The position numbers were made by a program, and so were the translations under genes. Below, one piece after another: positions 22,624 to 30,510 of a DNA stretch of 64,000 bases. The DNA is from Trichomonas vaginalis G3 (lineage: Eukaryota; Parabasalia; Trichomonadida; Trichomonadidae). The stretch lies in assembly GCF_026262505.1 (NCBI RefSeq), contig NC_067203.1, forward strand, positions 22,239,411-22,303,410, in the 5' to 3' direction. Position 1 is the stretch's first letter; every line of letters starts with the position of its first letter. The notes beneath the pieces are model-generated. The model saw only the letters and a program-made list of their open reading frames with translations. It did not search any database and was not told where the DNA came from.

Positions 22624-23334
22624 ATGTCAATTATCAATATTATTTCGAATAATAGCTGTGAATTAAATTTAACAGTTAGCGGAATTTATAATGTTACTCT
22701 CGTTTCTGTGAGTGGTAAATTTAATCCCATTCTTTTAGACCCTTCAGATTATATATCATTTATTAAAGATGACCATGAAAAAACGTATGATATGTATATA
22801 AATAATGTGATAACGAAATGGGATATTAACATGATTTTAAGTTATTTAAATGAATCATTTATCGTATGGTATGAAGAAAATTTTAAATCAAAACCTGATA
22901 AACTTTTTGAACTTGATGAAATAAATAACCTTATTAAATTTCCGCTGAAAATTAAATTTTGTACTCCTCATCTTCGTTCATTGTTGGGGATATTAAATTT
23001 TGAAAAAGATGTTGGGGATGTTTTGTATTCTGACACTGGTTCCAATTTCATTTTAATCAAATGTGATAAAGTTAATACCCCAATGAGATTTTCACATCAA
23101 ACATTAGACCCTAACTCTTACCCATCAATACAAAACATTTTATCCATCAACTTAAACACATTTTCTTTATCATATCCGTTTCAATTATCCGGGAATTCAT
23201 TTATTCTTCATTCAAAAGATTTATCAAATATTAAATTTAGAATAACTGACCTATTTGATTGTGATTTAGAATTCATGAATGAAATATTATGGCAATTTCA
23301 AATAGAAAAAATAGGTGATGAGATAACGGATTAA
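22624..23334 (+). CDS. Maverick protein of unknown function, 236 residues
   Basis: An intact frame starting MSIINIISNNSCELNLTVSG. The pattern is strongly beta (YNVTLVSVSGKFNPIL, FPLKIKFCTPHLRSLLGIL, SLSYPFQLSGNSFIL) without charged low-complexity parts or membrane segments. This suggests a jelly-roll-like or beta-sandwich virion protein. It directly precedes the fibre gene (24 bp gap), so a penton or fibre-anchor role is plausible (inference). No sequence family was recognised. Confidence 0.55.
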   Translation: MSIINIISNNSCELNLTVSGIYNVTLVSVSGKFNPILLDPSDYISFIKDDHEKTYDMYINNVITKWDINMILSYLNESFIVWYEENFKSKPDKLFELDEINNLIKFPLKIKFCTPHLRSLLGILNFEKDVGDVLYSDTGSNFILIKCDKVNTPMRFSHQTLDPNSYPSIQNILSINLNTFSLSYPFQLSGNSFILHSKDLSNIKFRITDLFDCDLEFMNEILWQFQIEKIGDEITD

Positions 23335-23358
23335 ATATTTATTTTTAAATCATAATAA

Positions 23359-25524
23359 ATGATTAAACAACAGCAACCACAACAACTTAAGGTCCCTCAG
23401 ACCATTACATACGCCACATATGCATATAATTCAAAGACGGCAGAACAAACGCAAAGGTTGAAATATGGAGATTTGGAGATAGTATTGAAAAATGAACATT
23501 TCGAATTCGTTTGCAAAGGTGGTGCAGTGATATCAAATATAAAAGAAATTTTATTTATGAATTCTAAAATTAAAGGTATAACGGATGATATAACATCAAT
23601 TCCACCAGAAGAACAAAGATATTACGCATTAAATGCATTTCCCAAAGTTTTGAAGATTGGAAGATTTAATTTAAATGAGGAATTCATAAAAGGTTTCCTA
23701 AATGACATAATGAAGAAAGCAGATAAGGAATATGTCAACAGTGAGTTAATGAAGAAGGCAGATAAGGAATATGTCAACAGTGAGTTAGAGGAGAAGGTAG
23801 ATAAGGGACTTATGGCTAGTGAATTAATGAAGAAGGCAGATAAGGAATATGTTAATGAAAAAGATAATGAAATTAAAGAAATGGTTGAATGGTATCATGA
23901 ATGGACATCAAAGATTTTAAAAACTAAAGCTGATACAGGATGGGTTTCAGGATGTTTAGACCTTAAAGCAGATAAAACTTATGTTAACAATGAGTTAGAG
24001 AAGAAAGCAGATAAGGAAAAAGTTATTTCATTCATTAATACTGAGTTAGCAAAGAAAGCTGATATATCATTTGTTAATGAAGAAATAAAACAATCAGAGG
24101 TCTATTTTACTCCACCATTTTTAAATTTTATGAAATCATCAGATAAAACCTTTGATATAGATTCTTTTGAATGGATATGTTTCGATGGAGTGACCATGTA
24201 TTTATTTTATATAGGTGGAGTGCTTTATTATTTTAAAACAAATGATTTTAAAAACTATGAATCATTTACTCCATCTGTTTGGAATCCTGATACACGAAAG
24301 CCAATCATTAATCCAAGAATTTTATATGTTGAATATAATAACGGTAAATTTATGGGAATGATAACGGTTGGAGATGATTTTTGCCCTTGTTATTCATTCG
24401 ATTGTATCCAATGGTTCAAATGTAATTTAAATCAAGATGCTAAATTTAAATTTCCAAATAATCCTATTAGATGCGTTAATAATAAATGGGTACTAATTTA
24501 TGAAGTCAATCAAATTTTCATTAGTGAGGATGGGATAAATTATTATATGTTTAGTATGATGTCATCAGATTTGAAAATTGATTATACAAGTAAGTGGTAT
24601 TACATTAACAGCATGTATTTTATCCTACAAAATGATAAAATTTATAGATCATCTTCAATACCACAAGGTCAATTTGAACAAATTTTTCAAGCTGATGGAG
24701 ACATTGAAGCTTTATGTTATGGATCAAATGTTTATGTTCTCGTTTCAGGTGAAATGGTCTATTCATATCCTGTAAGTTATAACAGACATATTTATTTATC
24801 ACAAGATTTATCAAATTGGGAATTGGTTTATTCATTCACTCCAAAACTTACTCGAAATTATAGATTTACTAATTTATTTTATATTGATGGGTATTTCATT
24901 GCTTTAGGATGTGGTGATTTAGTAAATATCAGTAGTGATGGAAGAAACTGGTCTGAAATCACAAAATTTCAAGATGTTAGAAAAGCAATTTTCAAAAATA
25001 ATACGTTAATATTGATAACAAGACTAGTTTTAAATACTCACCCAAATTCAATATTATATAATAAATTCAATATTCATAATGGATTAAATACAATTCTTGA
25101 GATGATTTACCCCATTGGTTCTATATATACGTCAATGAATTCAACAAATCCCGCAACAGTTCTGGGTTTTGGTACGTGGGAACAAATAGTTGACAGGTTT
25201 TTGTATTGTGCAAACTCTTCAAAGGAAACAGGTGGTTCGAAGAAAATTAAAGAAGCAAACCTTCCACCGCACACTCATACGGGAACTACAAACTTTTCTG
25301 GCGACCATAGCCACTCATTAAGAGACCATCCATTATACAACTCAGAATATTATGCTGGCAATGACGTTTTATCTCCAGATTATAACCATTCGGCAAAAAA
25401 GACTTTTCGACCAACTGAACCAGGAGGAAATCATGTCCATACTTTCACAACAAATCCAACAGGCTTGGGTGAAGATTATATGCCACCATTTATGACTGTA
25501 TTCGCATGGTACCGCATTTATTGA
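23359..25524 (+). CDS. Fibre protein with coiled-coil repeats and phage tail-collar C-terminus
   Basis: 721 residues, intact frame, start context CATAATAAATG. Residues about 110-250 hold repeats of the type MKKADKEYVNSEL/LKADKTYVNNEL, the heptad-like pattern of trimeric viral and phage fibres. About 250-575 form a repetitive aromatic domain with SxDG turns (FISEDGINYY, NISSDGRNW), reminiscent of a beta-propeller. The last 130 residues match phage tail-fibre/baseplate collar domains: YPIGSIYTSMNSTNPATVLG, GTWEQIVDRF, NLPPHTHTG, HSHSL, HVHTF and a terminal PPFMTVFAWYRIY. The paired His-x-His motifs are typical metal sites of these trimeric receptor-binding tips. It is most likely a virion attachment fibre. 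Horizontal acquisition from a bacteriophage or giant-virus pool is inferred. It ends in TGA. Confidence 0.8.
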   Translation: MIKQQQPQQLKVPQTITYATYAYNSKTAEQTQRLKYGDLEIVLKNEHFEFVCKGGAVISNIKEILFMNSKIKGITDDITSIPPEEQRYYALNAFPKVLKIGRFNLNEEFIKGFLNDIMKKADKEYVNSELMKKADKEYVNSELEEKVDKGLMASELMKKADKEYVNEKDNEIKEMVEWYHEWTSKILKTKADTGWVSGCLDLKADKTYVNNELEKKADKEKVISFINTELAKKADISFVNEEIKQSEVYFTPPFLNFMKSSDKTFDIDSFEWICFDGVTMYLFYIGGVLYYFKTNDFKNYESFTPSVWNPDTRKPIINPRILYVEYNNGKFMGMITVGDDFCPCYSFDCIQWFKCNLNQDAKFKFPNNPIRCVNNKWVLIYEVNQIFISEDGINYYMFSMMSSDLKIDYTSKWYYINSMYFILQNDKIYRSSSIPQGQFEQIFQADGDIEALCYGSNVYVLVSGEMVYSYPVSYNRHIYLSQDLSNWELVYSFTPKLTRNYRFTNLFYIDGYFIALGCGDLVNISSDGRNWSEITKFQDVRKAIFKNNTLILITRLVLNTHPNSILYNKFNIHNGLNTILEMIYPIGSIYTSMNSTNPATVLGFGTWEQIVDRFLYCANSSKETGGSKKIKEANLPPHTHTGTTNFSGDHSHSLRDHPLYNSEYYAGNDVLSPDYNHSAKKTFRPTEPGGNHVHTFTTNPTGLGEDYMPPFMTVFAWYRIY

Positions 25525-25600
25525 ATGAACTAAATATATTTTATGTCTGTAATTAATTAGGTAATGAAGTAATGGATGAACTGCAGAAATATATTTTATC

Positions 25601-25664
25601 GTTAATGTTTACGTTAATGGTTACGTTAATGTTTATGTTAATGTTTATGTTAATGTTAATGTTT
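25601..25664 (+). repeat. Short tandem GTTAATGTTTAC-type repeats
   Basis: About five degenerate copies of a 12-bp unit (GTTAATGTTTAC/T) lie between the fibre gene and the first iteron-like array. A shorter run of the same unit occurs at about 26829-26855 before the second module, so it is part of the repeated module upstream of the KilA-N and primase genes. Confidence 0.75.
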
Positions 25665-25677
25665 TCAGGTTATTCAA

Positions 25678-26036
25678 TAATTATTTATTTTTGAATAACT
25701 GATGAGGTCACCGGGTCACCAGGTGGTCACCAGGTAATTTAACTTCTCTGAAAAAATGTGACAACATGACATTTTGACAACATAGTGGGAAATGAGGAAG
25801 GCAGTTATTATTTATTTTTGAATAACTGATGAGGTCACCGGGTCACCAGGTGGTCACCAGGTCATTTAACTTCTCTGAAAAAATGTGACAACATGACATT
25901 TTGACAACATAGTGGGAAATGAGGAAGGCAGTTATTATTTATTTTTGAATAACTGATGAGGTCACCGGGTCACCAGGTGGTCACCAGGTAATTTAACTTC
26001 TCTGAAAAAATGTGACAACATGACATTTTGACAACA
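25678..26036 (+). repeat. Iteron-like array 1, three 127-bp units
   Basis: Three near-identical units with period 127 (equivalent points at 25701, 25828 and 25955). Each holds a 9-bp palindrome arm pair (TTGAATAAC and its complement) in an AT-rich block, then GGTCACC direct repeats (GGTCACCGGGTCACC), then TGTGACAACATGACA and TTTTGACAACA. They end just before the promoter-like segment of the KilA-N gene. The nested direct and inverted repeats are what replication-initiator or regulator binding regions look like. No coding capacity. Confidence 0.85.
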
Positions 26037-26048
26037 GTCCTGGAAATA

Positions 26049-26092
26049 TGATGCAGTCCAAAAATAAAGTTAGTTTTAAAATTATTTTTATT
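26049..26092 (+). promoter_or_regulatory. 44-bp promoter-like module upstream of the KilA-N gene
   Basis: This 44-bp stretch (beginning TGATGCAGTCC) is repeated exactly at 26987-27030 before the primase-helicase gene. It lies between the repeat module and an AT-rich TTTTTATT start context. The shared module suggests co-regulated transcription of the two genes. Confidence 0.6.
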
Positions 26093-26122
26093 TATTTTTT
26101 TATTTTGTATGTAAGAACAGAA

Positions 26123-26788
26123 ATGTCAGTCGAAGCAAAAACATTCACAAACAAATCTAATGGCGAAACATTCACAAAAGGCACTTATAATAGTATTGAA
26201 GTCTTACGTAGAGACAAGGATGGTTACATTAATGCAACAAAGATGGCAAGAGAAGCAGGAAAGTTAAACCATTTAAACAGATTTCTCAATAGTGCTAAAA
26301 TGCAGGAAATTCTTGAGTTTTGGTTGAAAGAATACGGTGGAGCCAAAAGTGGCTCAACCTCAAAACAAGCATTTTATGAGCTTGCTAAGGGCGTTATAAA
26401 TGAATTCAAAGGTATTTACATACATCCTGACCTCGTTCATTTTGTTGCTGAATGGTGCTCTGTAAAGTATGCATTTTATGTCAAAGATATTATGGACTCC
26501 ATAGACAAGAAAGTTCATGAGAAATTAGATGAAGAAGAACTCGAAGATACAGTAGAGAATGCTAAACATTTGTTTGAAGAAGAAGTTGGAAAAATGTGCG
26601 AAAAACAATTAGAACATGAACGTGAGATATGTTATGGTTATAGAGATTCTCCATACGAACTAGACCAATGGGAACAAGAAGATTTAAAGAGAGAATTTAG
26701 AGAATATGAACTCGCTAAGATAGCATTTGAAGCTGCAGAAAAGAAGTTAAAAGTTTGGGGTCATTCTGTACAAAAATATTGTGAGTAA
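26123..26788 (+). CDS. KilA-N domain protein
   Basis: 221 residues from ATG 26123 (MSVEAKTFTN). I prefer this to the upstream ATG at 26048 because the latter adds a hydrophobic segment that is really promoter-like AT-rich DNA and lies inside a repeated non-coding module. The KilA-N DNA-binding domain spans about residues 5-120: RRDKDGYINATKMAREAGK, LNRFLNSAKMQEIL and GIYIHPDLVHFVAEWCSVKYA. The rest is a charged, Glu-rich helical tail. KilA-N proteins occur in phages, nucleocytoplasmic large DNA viruses and related mobile elements, and bind DNA. Placement between repeat modules suggests it may recognise them (inference). Confidence 0.88.
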   Translation: MSVEAKTFTNKSNGETFTKGTYNSIEVLRRDKDGYINATKMAREAGKLNHLNRFLNSAKMQEILEFWLKEYGGAKSGSTSKQAFYELAKGVINEFKGIYIHPDLVHFVAEWCSVKYAFYVKDIMDSIDKKVHEKLDEEELEDTVENAKHLFEEEVGKMCEKQLEHEREICYGYRDSPYELDQWEQEDLKREFREYELAKIAFEAAEKKLKVWGHSVQKYCE

Positions 26789-26828
26789 ATGAACCATTTA
26801 TTTTTATCATAAACGACCAGAAATATAT

Positions 26829-26975
26829 GTTTACGTTAATGTTTACGTTAATGGTTTCGGGTTATTCAATAATTAATTATTTTTGAATAACTGATGAGGT
26901 CACCGGGTCACCAGGTGGTCACCAGGTCATTTAACTTCTCTGAAAAAATGTGACAACATGACATTTTGACAACAT
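26829..26975 (+). repeat. Single iteron-like module before the primase-helicase gene
   Basis: One more copy of the array-1 unit, preceded by two GTTAATGTTTAC-type repeats, with the TTGAATAAC palindrome, the GGTCACC repeats and the TGACAACA elements. Same orientation as array 1. It is followed by the duplicated 44-bp promoter-like module at 26987-27030. Confidence 0.85.
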
Positions 26976-26986
26976 TTACGAAAATT

Positions 26987-27030
26987 TGATGCAGTCCAAA
27001 AATAAAGTTAGTTTTAAAATTATTTTTATT
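26987..27030 (+). promoter_or_regulatory. 44-bp promoter-like module upstream of the primase-helicase gene
   Basis: Exact copy of 26049-26092, ending 17 bp before the ATG at 27048, within an AT-rich TTTTTATT start context. Confidence 0.6.
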
Positions 27031-27047
27031 TTTTTATTCCTATATAA

Positions 27048-29360
27048 ATGACGGCAACAAACAACAACAGCAACTTTATCATTTCTGATGAACAAGTTAT
27101 TGATTCATTAGCTGAGGAATTAGTTGTGGCAGAAACTAAAACCCTCAACGAAAGAATTGGTGAAAACAAGATTGATTTACATAACTACCTCAAACATGAT
27201 GGAGGAAGAGGAAGGAAAACTGGTATGGCTTTATTAGTAAATAAAATATCAAATTTAACGATTATAGATGTTGATATCAATAAATCGTACAATGATGAAC
27301 TTAAAGAAACAGTTAGAAAAGACATTTTATCAAAACTTTCGGATAAAGATGTTATCGTTAAAACTGCATCAGGAGGTCTTCACATTTATTGCAACACTAA
27401 TTTCTTCTATTCAACCTCGAACAGAATGATTAAATGTTATTCCTGCAATGATTATGATATTGATATCATGACTTCTATTGATGATTCAAAGCGTTCATTA
27501 GTGGTTATGGCTGATTCAAGAGTTCGAAAGAATGCAACAGAACCAATCAATACATACTCATTCATTCGTGGAAGTTATGATTCAACATTAACTAGAACAG
27601 TGAATGATATATTAAATGATTTGAATATTAAGGTAAGAGTTGAACAGAAGAACGAAGAAATAAAGAGTATAATGAATGAAAACAAAGATGTAAACATTGA
27701 CGATAAACTTGCCCAGAGCATAGTTGATGGCATCTGTGATTTTGAAGTACATAATGACGGTGGAAACATGAATTTAGAAAAAGAAGTTACATTATTCACA
27801 CTGTTTCAAGCTATTAATTCGTTACCTAATCATTTAATTAATGAAGCATACGATAACGTTTATAATTTCTGCAATTTAACTGAAAATGCAAAAAGTAATT
27901 TTGAAAAAGCACGTAGTAGATATGCACATTTAATGACTTCTCCATTTGTTTTAGTGAAGATTCTAAAACTTTATCAAAAGGAATATTATGATGAATACGT
28001 TTTGCCTTTATTACGTAAGCCAAAAATAACATTTGATATCAAACTTGATGACTCGTTTTTGATAACAGATATTAGACGCAAGGCTGAAAATCATCAGTAT
28101 AAAAACAGTTCTGAAGTAATTGAAGATTTATCACGTGTAATTCGTTTTGTAGATTGTGGAAACAAATATTTCATTCAGAAAGATTACAACATACACGACA
28201 AAATGAATCAAATATCATTTGTTCTTCAGTCAAACATGAAAGAGTCACTCAAAATGATTAAATTATTTAAAGAAGAAGGTAAAACCATAACAGCATGGGA
28301 TGTACTACTAAATCAATTGTCTTCATTAACCGTTAAGGGTGTTTGCTTTAAATCTGATTCTCCAGATGTTTTCTCAACGTTTCAGGGTTATAAATACAAC
28401 ATTCTCGAAAAACCAGATTACTCAAAAATTGAGATGTTTATGAATTTCATTAAAGAAGCCATTTGTGATAATAACGATGAAGTGTATAAATACCTTCTCG
28501 GCTGGATTGCATCAATGATTCAACATCCTGGAATCAAGAATGAAACAGCAATTATTTTGAAAGGACTTCAGGGAACAGGTAAAAACAGATTCACAGACAT
28601 TATTTCTGAACTTCTCGCTGGTTATTCATGTAAAAACATTACTGAAATAAGTGAGCTAACGGGTAATTTCAACTCAGTTGTTGAAAATAAAATGTTTCTT
28701 GTACTTAATGAACTCAAGAATGTAGGTGAAGACAGACTCGCAAACTTCAACGCTTTGAAATCAATTATTACGGATAATGAGATTAGAATTAATGAAAAGA
28801 ATCAACCCAGAAGAACAGCACAGAACGTTGCAAACTTCATTTTCGTAACTAACAACGTCTACCCTGTCAAAATTGAAGTTGGAGACAGAAGATACGTAGT
28901 TTTAAGGGTTAATGGTAAATTCAAGGGTCAATTTGATTACTTCAAGAATTTAATGGATTCATGCACAAAGGAATTTTATGATAACCTTTTAACATATTTT
29001 ATGCAATATGACCTTTCATCATTTAATGTACGAATCATACCGATGACTGAAGCCAAACAAGATTTAATCGAGTTATCAACAAATCCTTTAGATGAATGGA
29101 TAAATACACATTATGATGAATTATGTGCAGGTATGACGTGTAAAAATGCTCTATTCTGCAAACCATCAGACATGAAAGACAAAAACTTTCAAATGAGCAT
29201 TAAGGATAAATGTGAAAGGAAACAAAGAAAAATAGATGGTAAACAAACATGGTATTATGTTTTGAAAGAAGAAATGAAAGGATTATATAAACAAATTGAA
29301 CCAAACGATAATGAGGAATCATTTACTGACGATGAAATACCTGTGAATGAAGCTTTATAA
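27048..29360 (+). CDS. Primase-superfamily 3 helicase (D5-like)
   Basis: 770 residues, intact. The N-terminal part (about 50-190) has archaeo-eukaryotic primase/PrimPol-like motifs: TIIDVDINKS, then KTASGGLHIY, then DYDIDIMTS. The C-terminal part (about 480-640) is a superfamily 3 helicase: Walker A GLQGTGKN, Walker B MFLVLNE, motif C NFIFVTNN, then DRRYVVL with an arginine-finger-like position. It should prime and unwind DNA during replication of the element. Such fusions are typical of virophages, large DNA viruses and some polinton-like viruses. Here it coexists with a protein-primed polymerase. It lies between the oppositely oriented repeat arrays and shares its upstream module with the KilA-N gene. 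Confidence 0.88.
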   Translation: MTATNNNSNFIISDEQVIDSLAEELVVAETKTLNERIGENKIDLHNYLKHDGGRGRKTGMALLVNKISNLTIIDVDINKSYNDELKETVRKDILSKLSDKDVIVKTASGGLHIYCNTNFFYSTSNRMIKCYSCNDYDIDIMTSIDDSKRSLVVMADSRVRKNATEPINTYSFIRGSYDSTLTRTVNDILNDLNIKVRVEQKNEEIKSIMNENKDVNIDDKLAQSIVDGICDFEVHNDGGNMNLEKEVTLFTLFQAINSLPNHLINEAYDNVYNFCNLTENAKSNFEKARSRYAHLMTSPFVLVKILKLYQKEYYDEYVLPLLRKPKITFDIKLDDSFLITDIRRKAENHQYKNSSEVIEDLSRVIRFVDCGNKYFIQKDYNIHDKMNQISFVLQSNMKESLKMIKLFKEEGKTITAWDVLLNQLSSLTVKGVCFKSDSPDVFSTFQGYKYNILEKPDYSKIEMFMNFIKEAICDNNDEVYKYLLGWIASMIQHPGIKNETAIILKGLQGTGKNRFTDIISELLAGYSCKNITEISELTGNFNSVVENKMFLVLNELKNVGEDRLANFNALKSIITDNEIRINEKNQPRRTAQNVANFIFVTNNVYPVKIEVGDRRYVVLRVNGKFKGQFDYFKNLMDSCTKEFYDNLLTYFMQYDLSSFNVRIIPMTEAKQDLIELSTNPLDEWINTHYDELCAGMTCKNALFCKPSDMKDKNFQMSIKDKCERKQRKIDGKQTWYYVLKEEMKGLYKQIEPNDNEESFTDDEIPVNEAL

Positions 29361-29393
29361 AGTATGACTGGAATTTATTTTTGCCTTCCTCCT

Positions 29394-29992
29394 ATGATGT
29401 TGTCAAAATGTCATGTTGTCACATTTTTTCAGAGAAGTTAAATGACCTGGTGACCTGGTGACCCCTTCAGTTCTTCAAAAATAATTAATTATTGAATAAC
29501 CCATGATGTTGTCAAAATGTCATGTTGTCACATTTTTTCAGAGAAGTTAAATGACCTGGTGACCTGGTGACCTGGTGACCCCTTCAGTTCTTCAAAAATA
29601 ATTAATTATTGAATAACCCATGATGTTGTCAAAATGTCATGTTGTCACATTTTTTCAGAGAAGTTAAATGACCTGGTGACCTGGTGACCCCTTCAGTTCT
29701 TCAAAAATAATTAATTATTGAATAACCCATGATGTTGTCAAAATGTCATGTTGTCACATTTTTTCAGAGAAGTTAAATGACCTGGTGACCTGGTGACCTG
29801 GTGACCCCTTCAGTTCTTCAAAAATAATTAATTATTGAATAACCCATGATGTTGTCAAAATGTCATGTTGTCACATTTTTTCAGAGAAGTTAAATGACCT
29901 GGTGACCTGGTGACCTGGTGACCCCTTCAGTTCTTCAAAAATAATTAATTATTGAATAACCCATGATGTTGTCAAAATGTCATGTTGTCACA
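29394..29992 (-). repeat. Iteron-like array 2, inverted relative to array 1
   Basis: Equivalent points at 29394, 29503, 29620, 29729, 29846 and 29963 give periods of 109, 117, 109, 117 and 117. The 8-bp step equals one CCTGGTGA repeat, present two or three times per unit. On the minus strand the unit equals the array-1 unit (TGACAACATGACA, GGTCACC repeats, TTGAATAATTAATTA). Five full units and one partial. It lies downstream of the primase gene and closes the central block. Confidence 0.88.
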
Positions 29993-30034
29993 AACTTTAG
30001 AACGGCATAATTTAAATTTTTATTTTTATCATAA

Positions 30035-30199
30035 ATGAATACCCCACAAGCTCAAAATTTACCACGAATCATAACAAGGGAGGAAATGATAAAAATGATG
30101 CAAGAACATGTTAAAAATAACAAACCACTAAAATTGAGAAAATGTGGTTATGCAGTAATGATGGAAAGAGAGATGTTGTCGAAGAGGAATAAAAATTAA
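30035..30199 (+). CDS. Small Maverick protein, 54 residues
   Basis: An open frame from ATG 30035 to TAA 30197-30199, immediately after array 2 and preceded by the AT-rich TTTTTATTTTTATCATAAATG start context seen before most genes of the element. The product is short and basic (MNTPQAQNLPRIITREEM...). Its stop overlaps the stop of the convergent gene 30196-30492. No family recognised; it is called on start context and position. Confidence 0.45.
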   Translation: MNTPQAQNLPRIITREEMIKMMQEHVKNNKPLKLRKCGYAVMMEREMLSKRNKN

Positions 30200-30492
30200 A
30201 TTTGGATAGAGTTTAAAAATTCATCTTTATTAAATTCATCTCTTCCAACCAATTTATTTATTCTATTAAATTCTTTTATTTTTGCTTCACTCAGTTTAAT
30301 GATTGAACGGTAAGTTTCTAATTTTTCGATTATTTCTTTCCTCTCTTTATCGTTTTCAGTTCCATTAGTTTTATTGTTTTCAACCCCACCGCATTGCGAC
30401 TTCTTTTTGTAATAGCATATTTTTGATTTAATTCCGTTTAGTTTCTTTTTATATTCATTGTCTGGACTCTTGACTGCTTTGTTGTCACTCAT
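30196..30492 (-). CDS. Small Maverick protein, 98 residues
   Basis: The minus-strand ATG at 30492 is preceded by TTTTTATTTCGTAAGAAATG, a start context shared with the gene at 36842. The product is highly charged and helical (ETYRSIIKLSEAKIKEFNRI). No known domain. It lies 18 bp downstream of the integrase stop and may be co-transcribed with it. Function unknown. Confidence 0.5.
   Translation of the reverse strand: MSDNKAVKSPDNEYKKKLNGIKSKICYYKKKSQCGGVENNKTNGTENDKERKEIIEKLETYRSIIKLSEAKIKEFNRINKLVGRDEFNKDEFLNSIQI
30384..30403. repeat. GC-rich motif shared with 34741-34759
   Basis: CCCCACCGCATTGCGACTTC inside the 98-residue gene resembles CCCCACCGTTTGCGACTTC inside the polymerase gene. On the coding strand both encode KSQ followed by a Gly- or Val-containing turn, in otherwise unrelated proteins. 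Confidence 0.4.
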
Positions 30493-30510
30493 TTCTTACG
30501 AAATAAAAAA

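Noticed and set aside
26048-26122. Hydrophobic N-terminal extension (signal or membrane segment) of the KilA-N protein
   Set aside because: The segment is translated promoter-like AT-rich DNA, and part of it is the 44-bp module repeated before the primase gene.
25678-29992. CRISPR array
   Set aside because: Units of 109-127 bp are contiguous and have no variable spacers; they behave as iterons, and the organism is eukaryotic.
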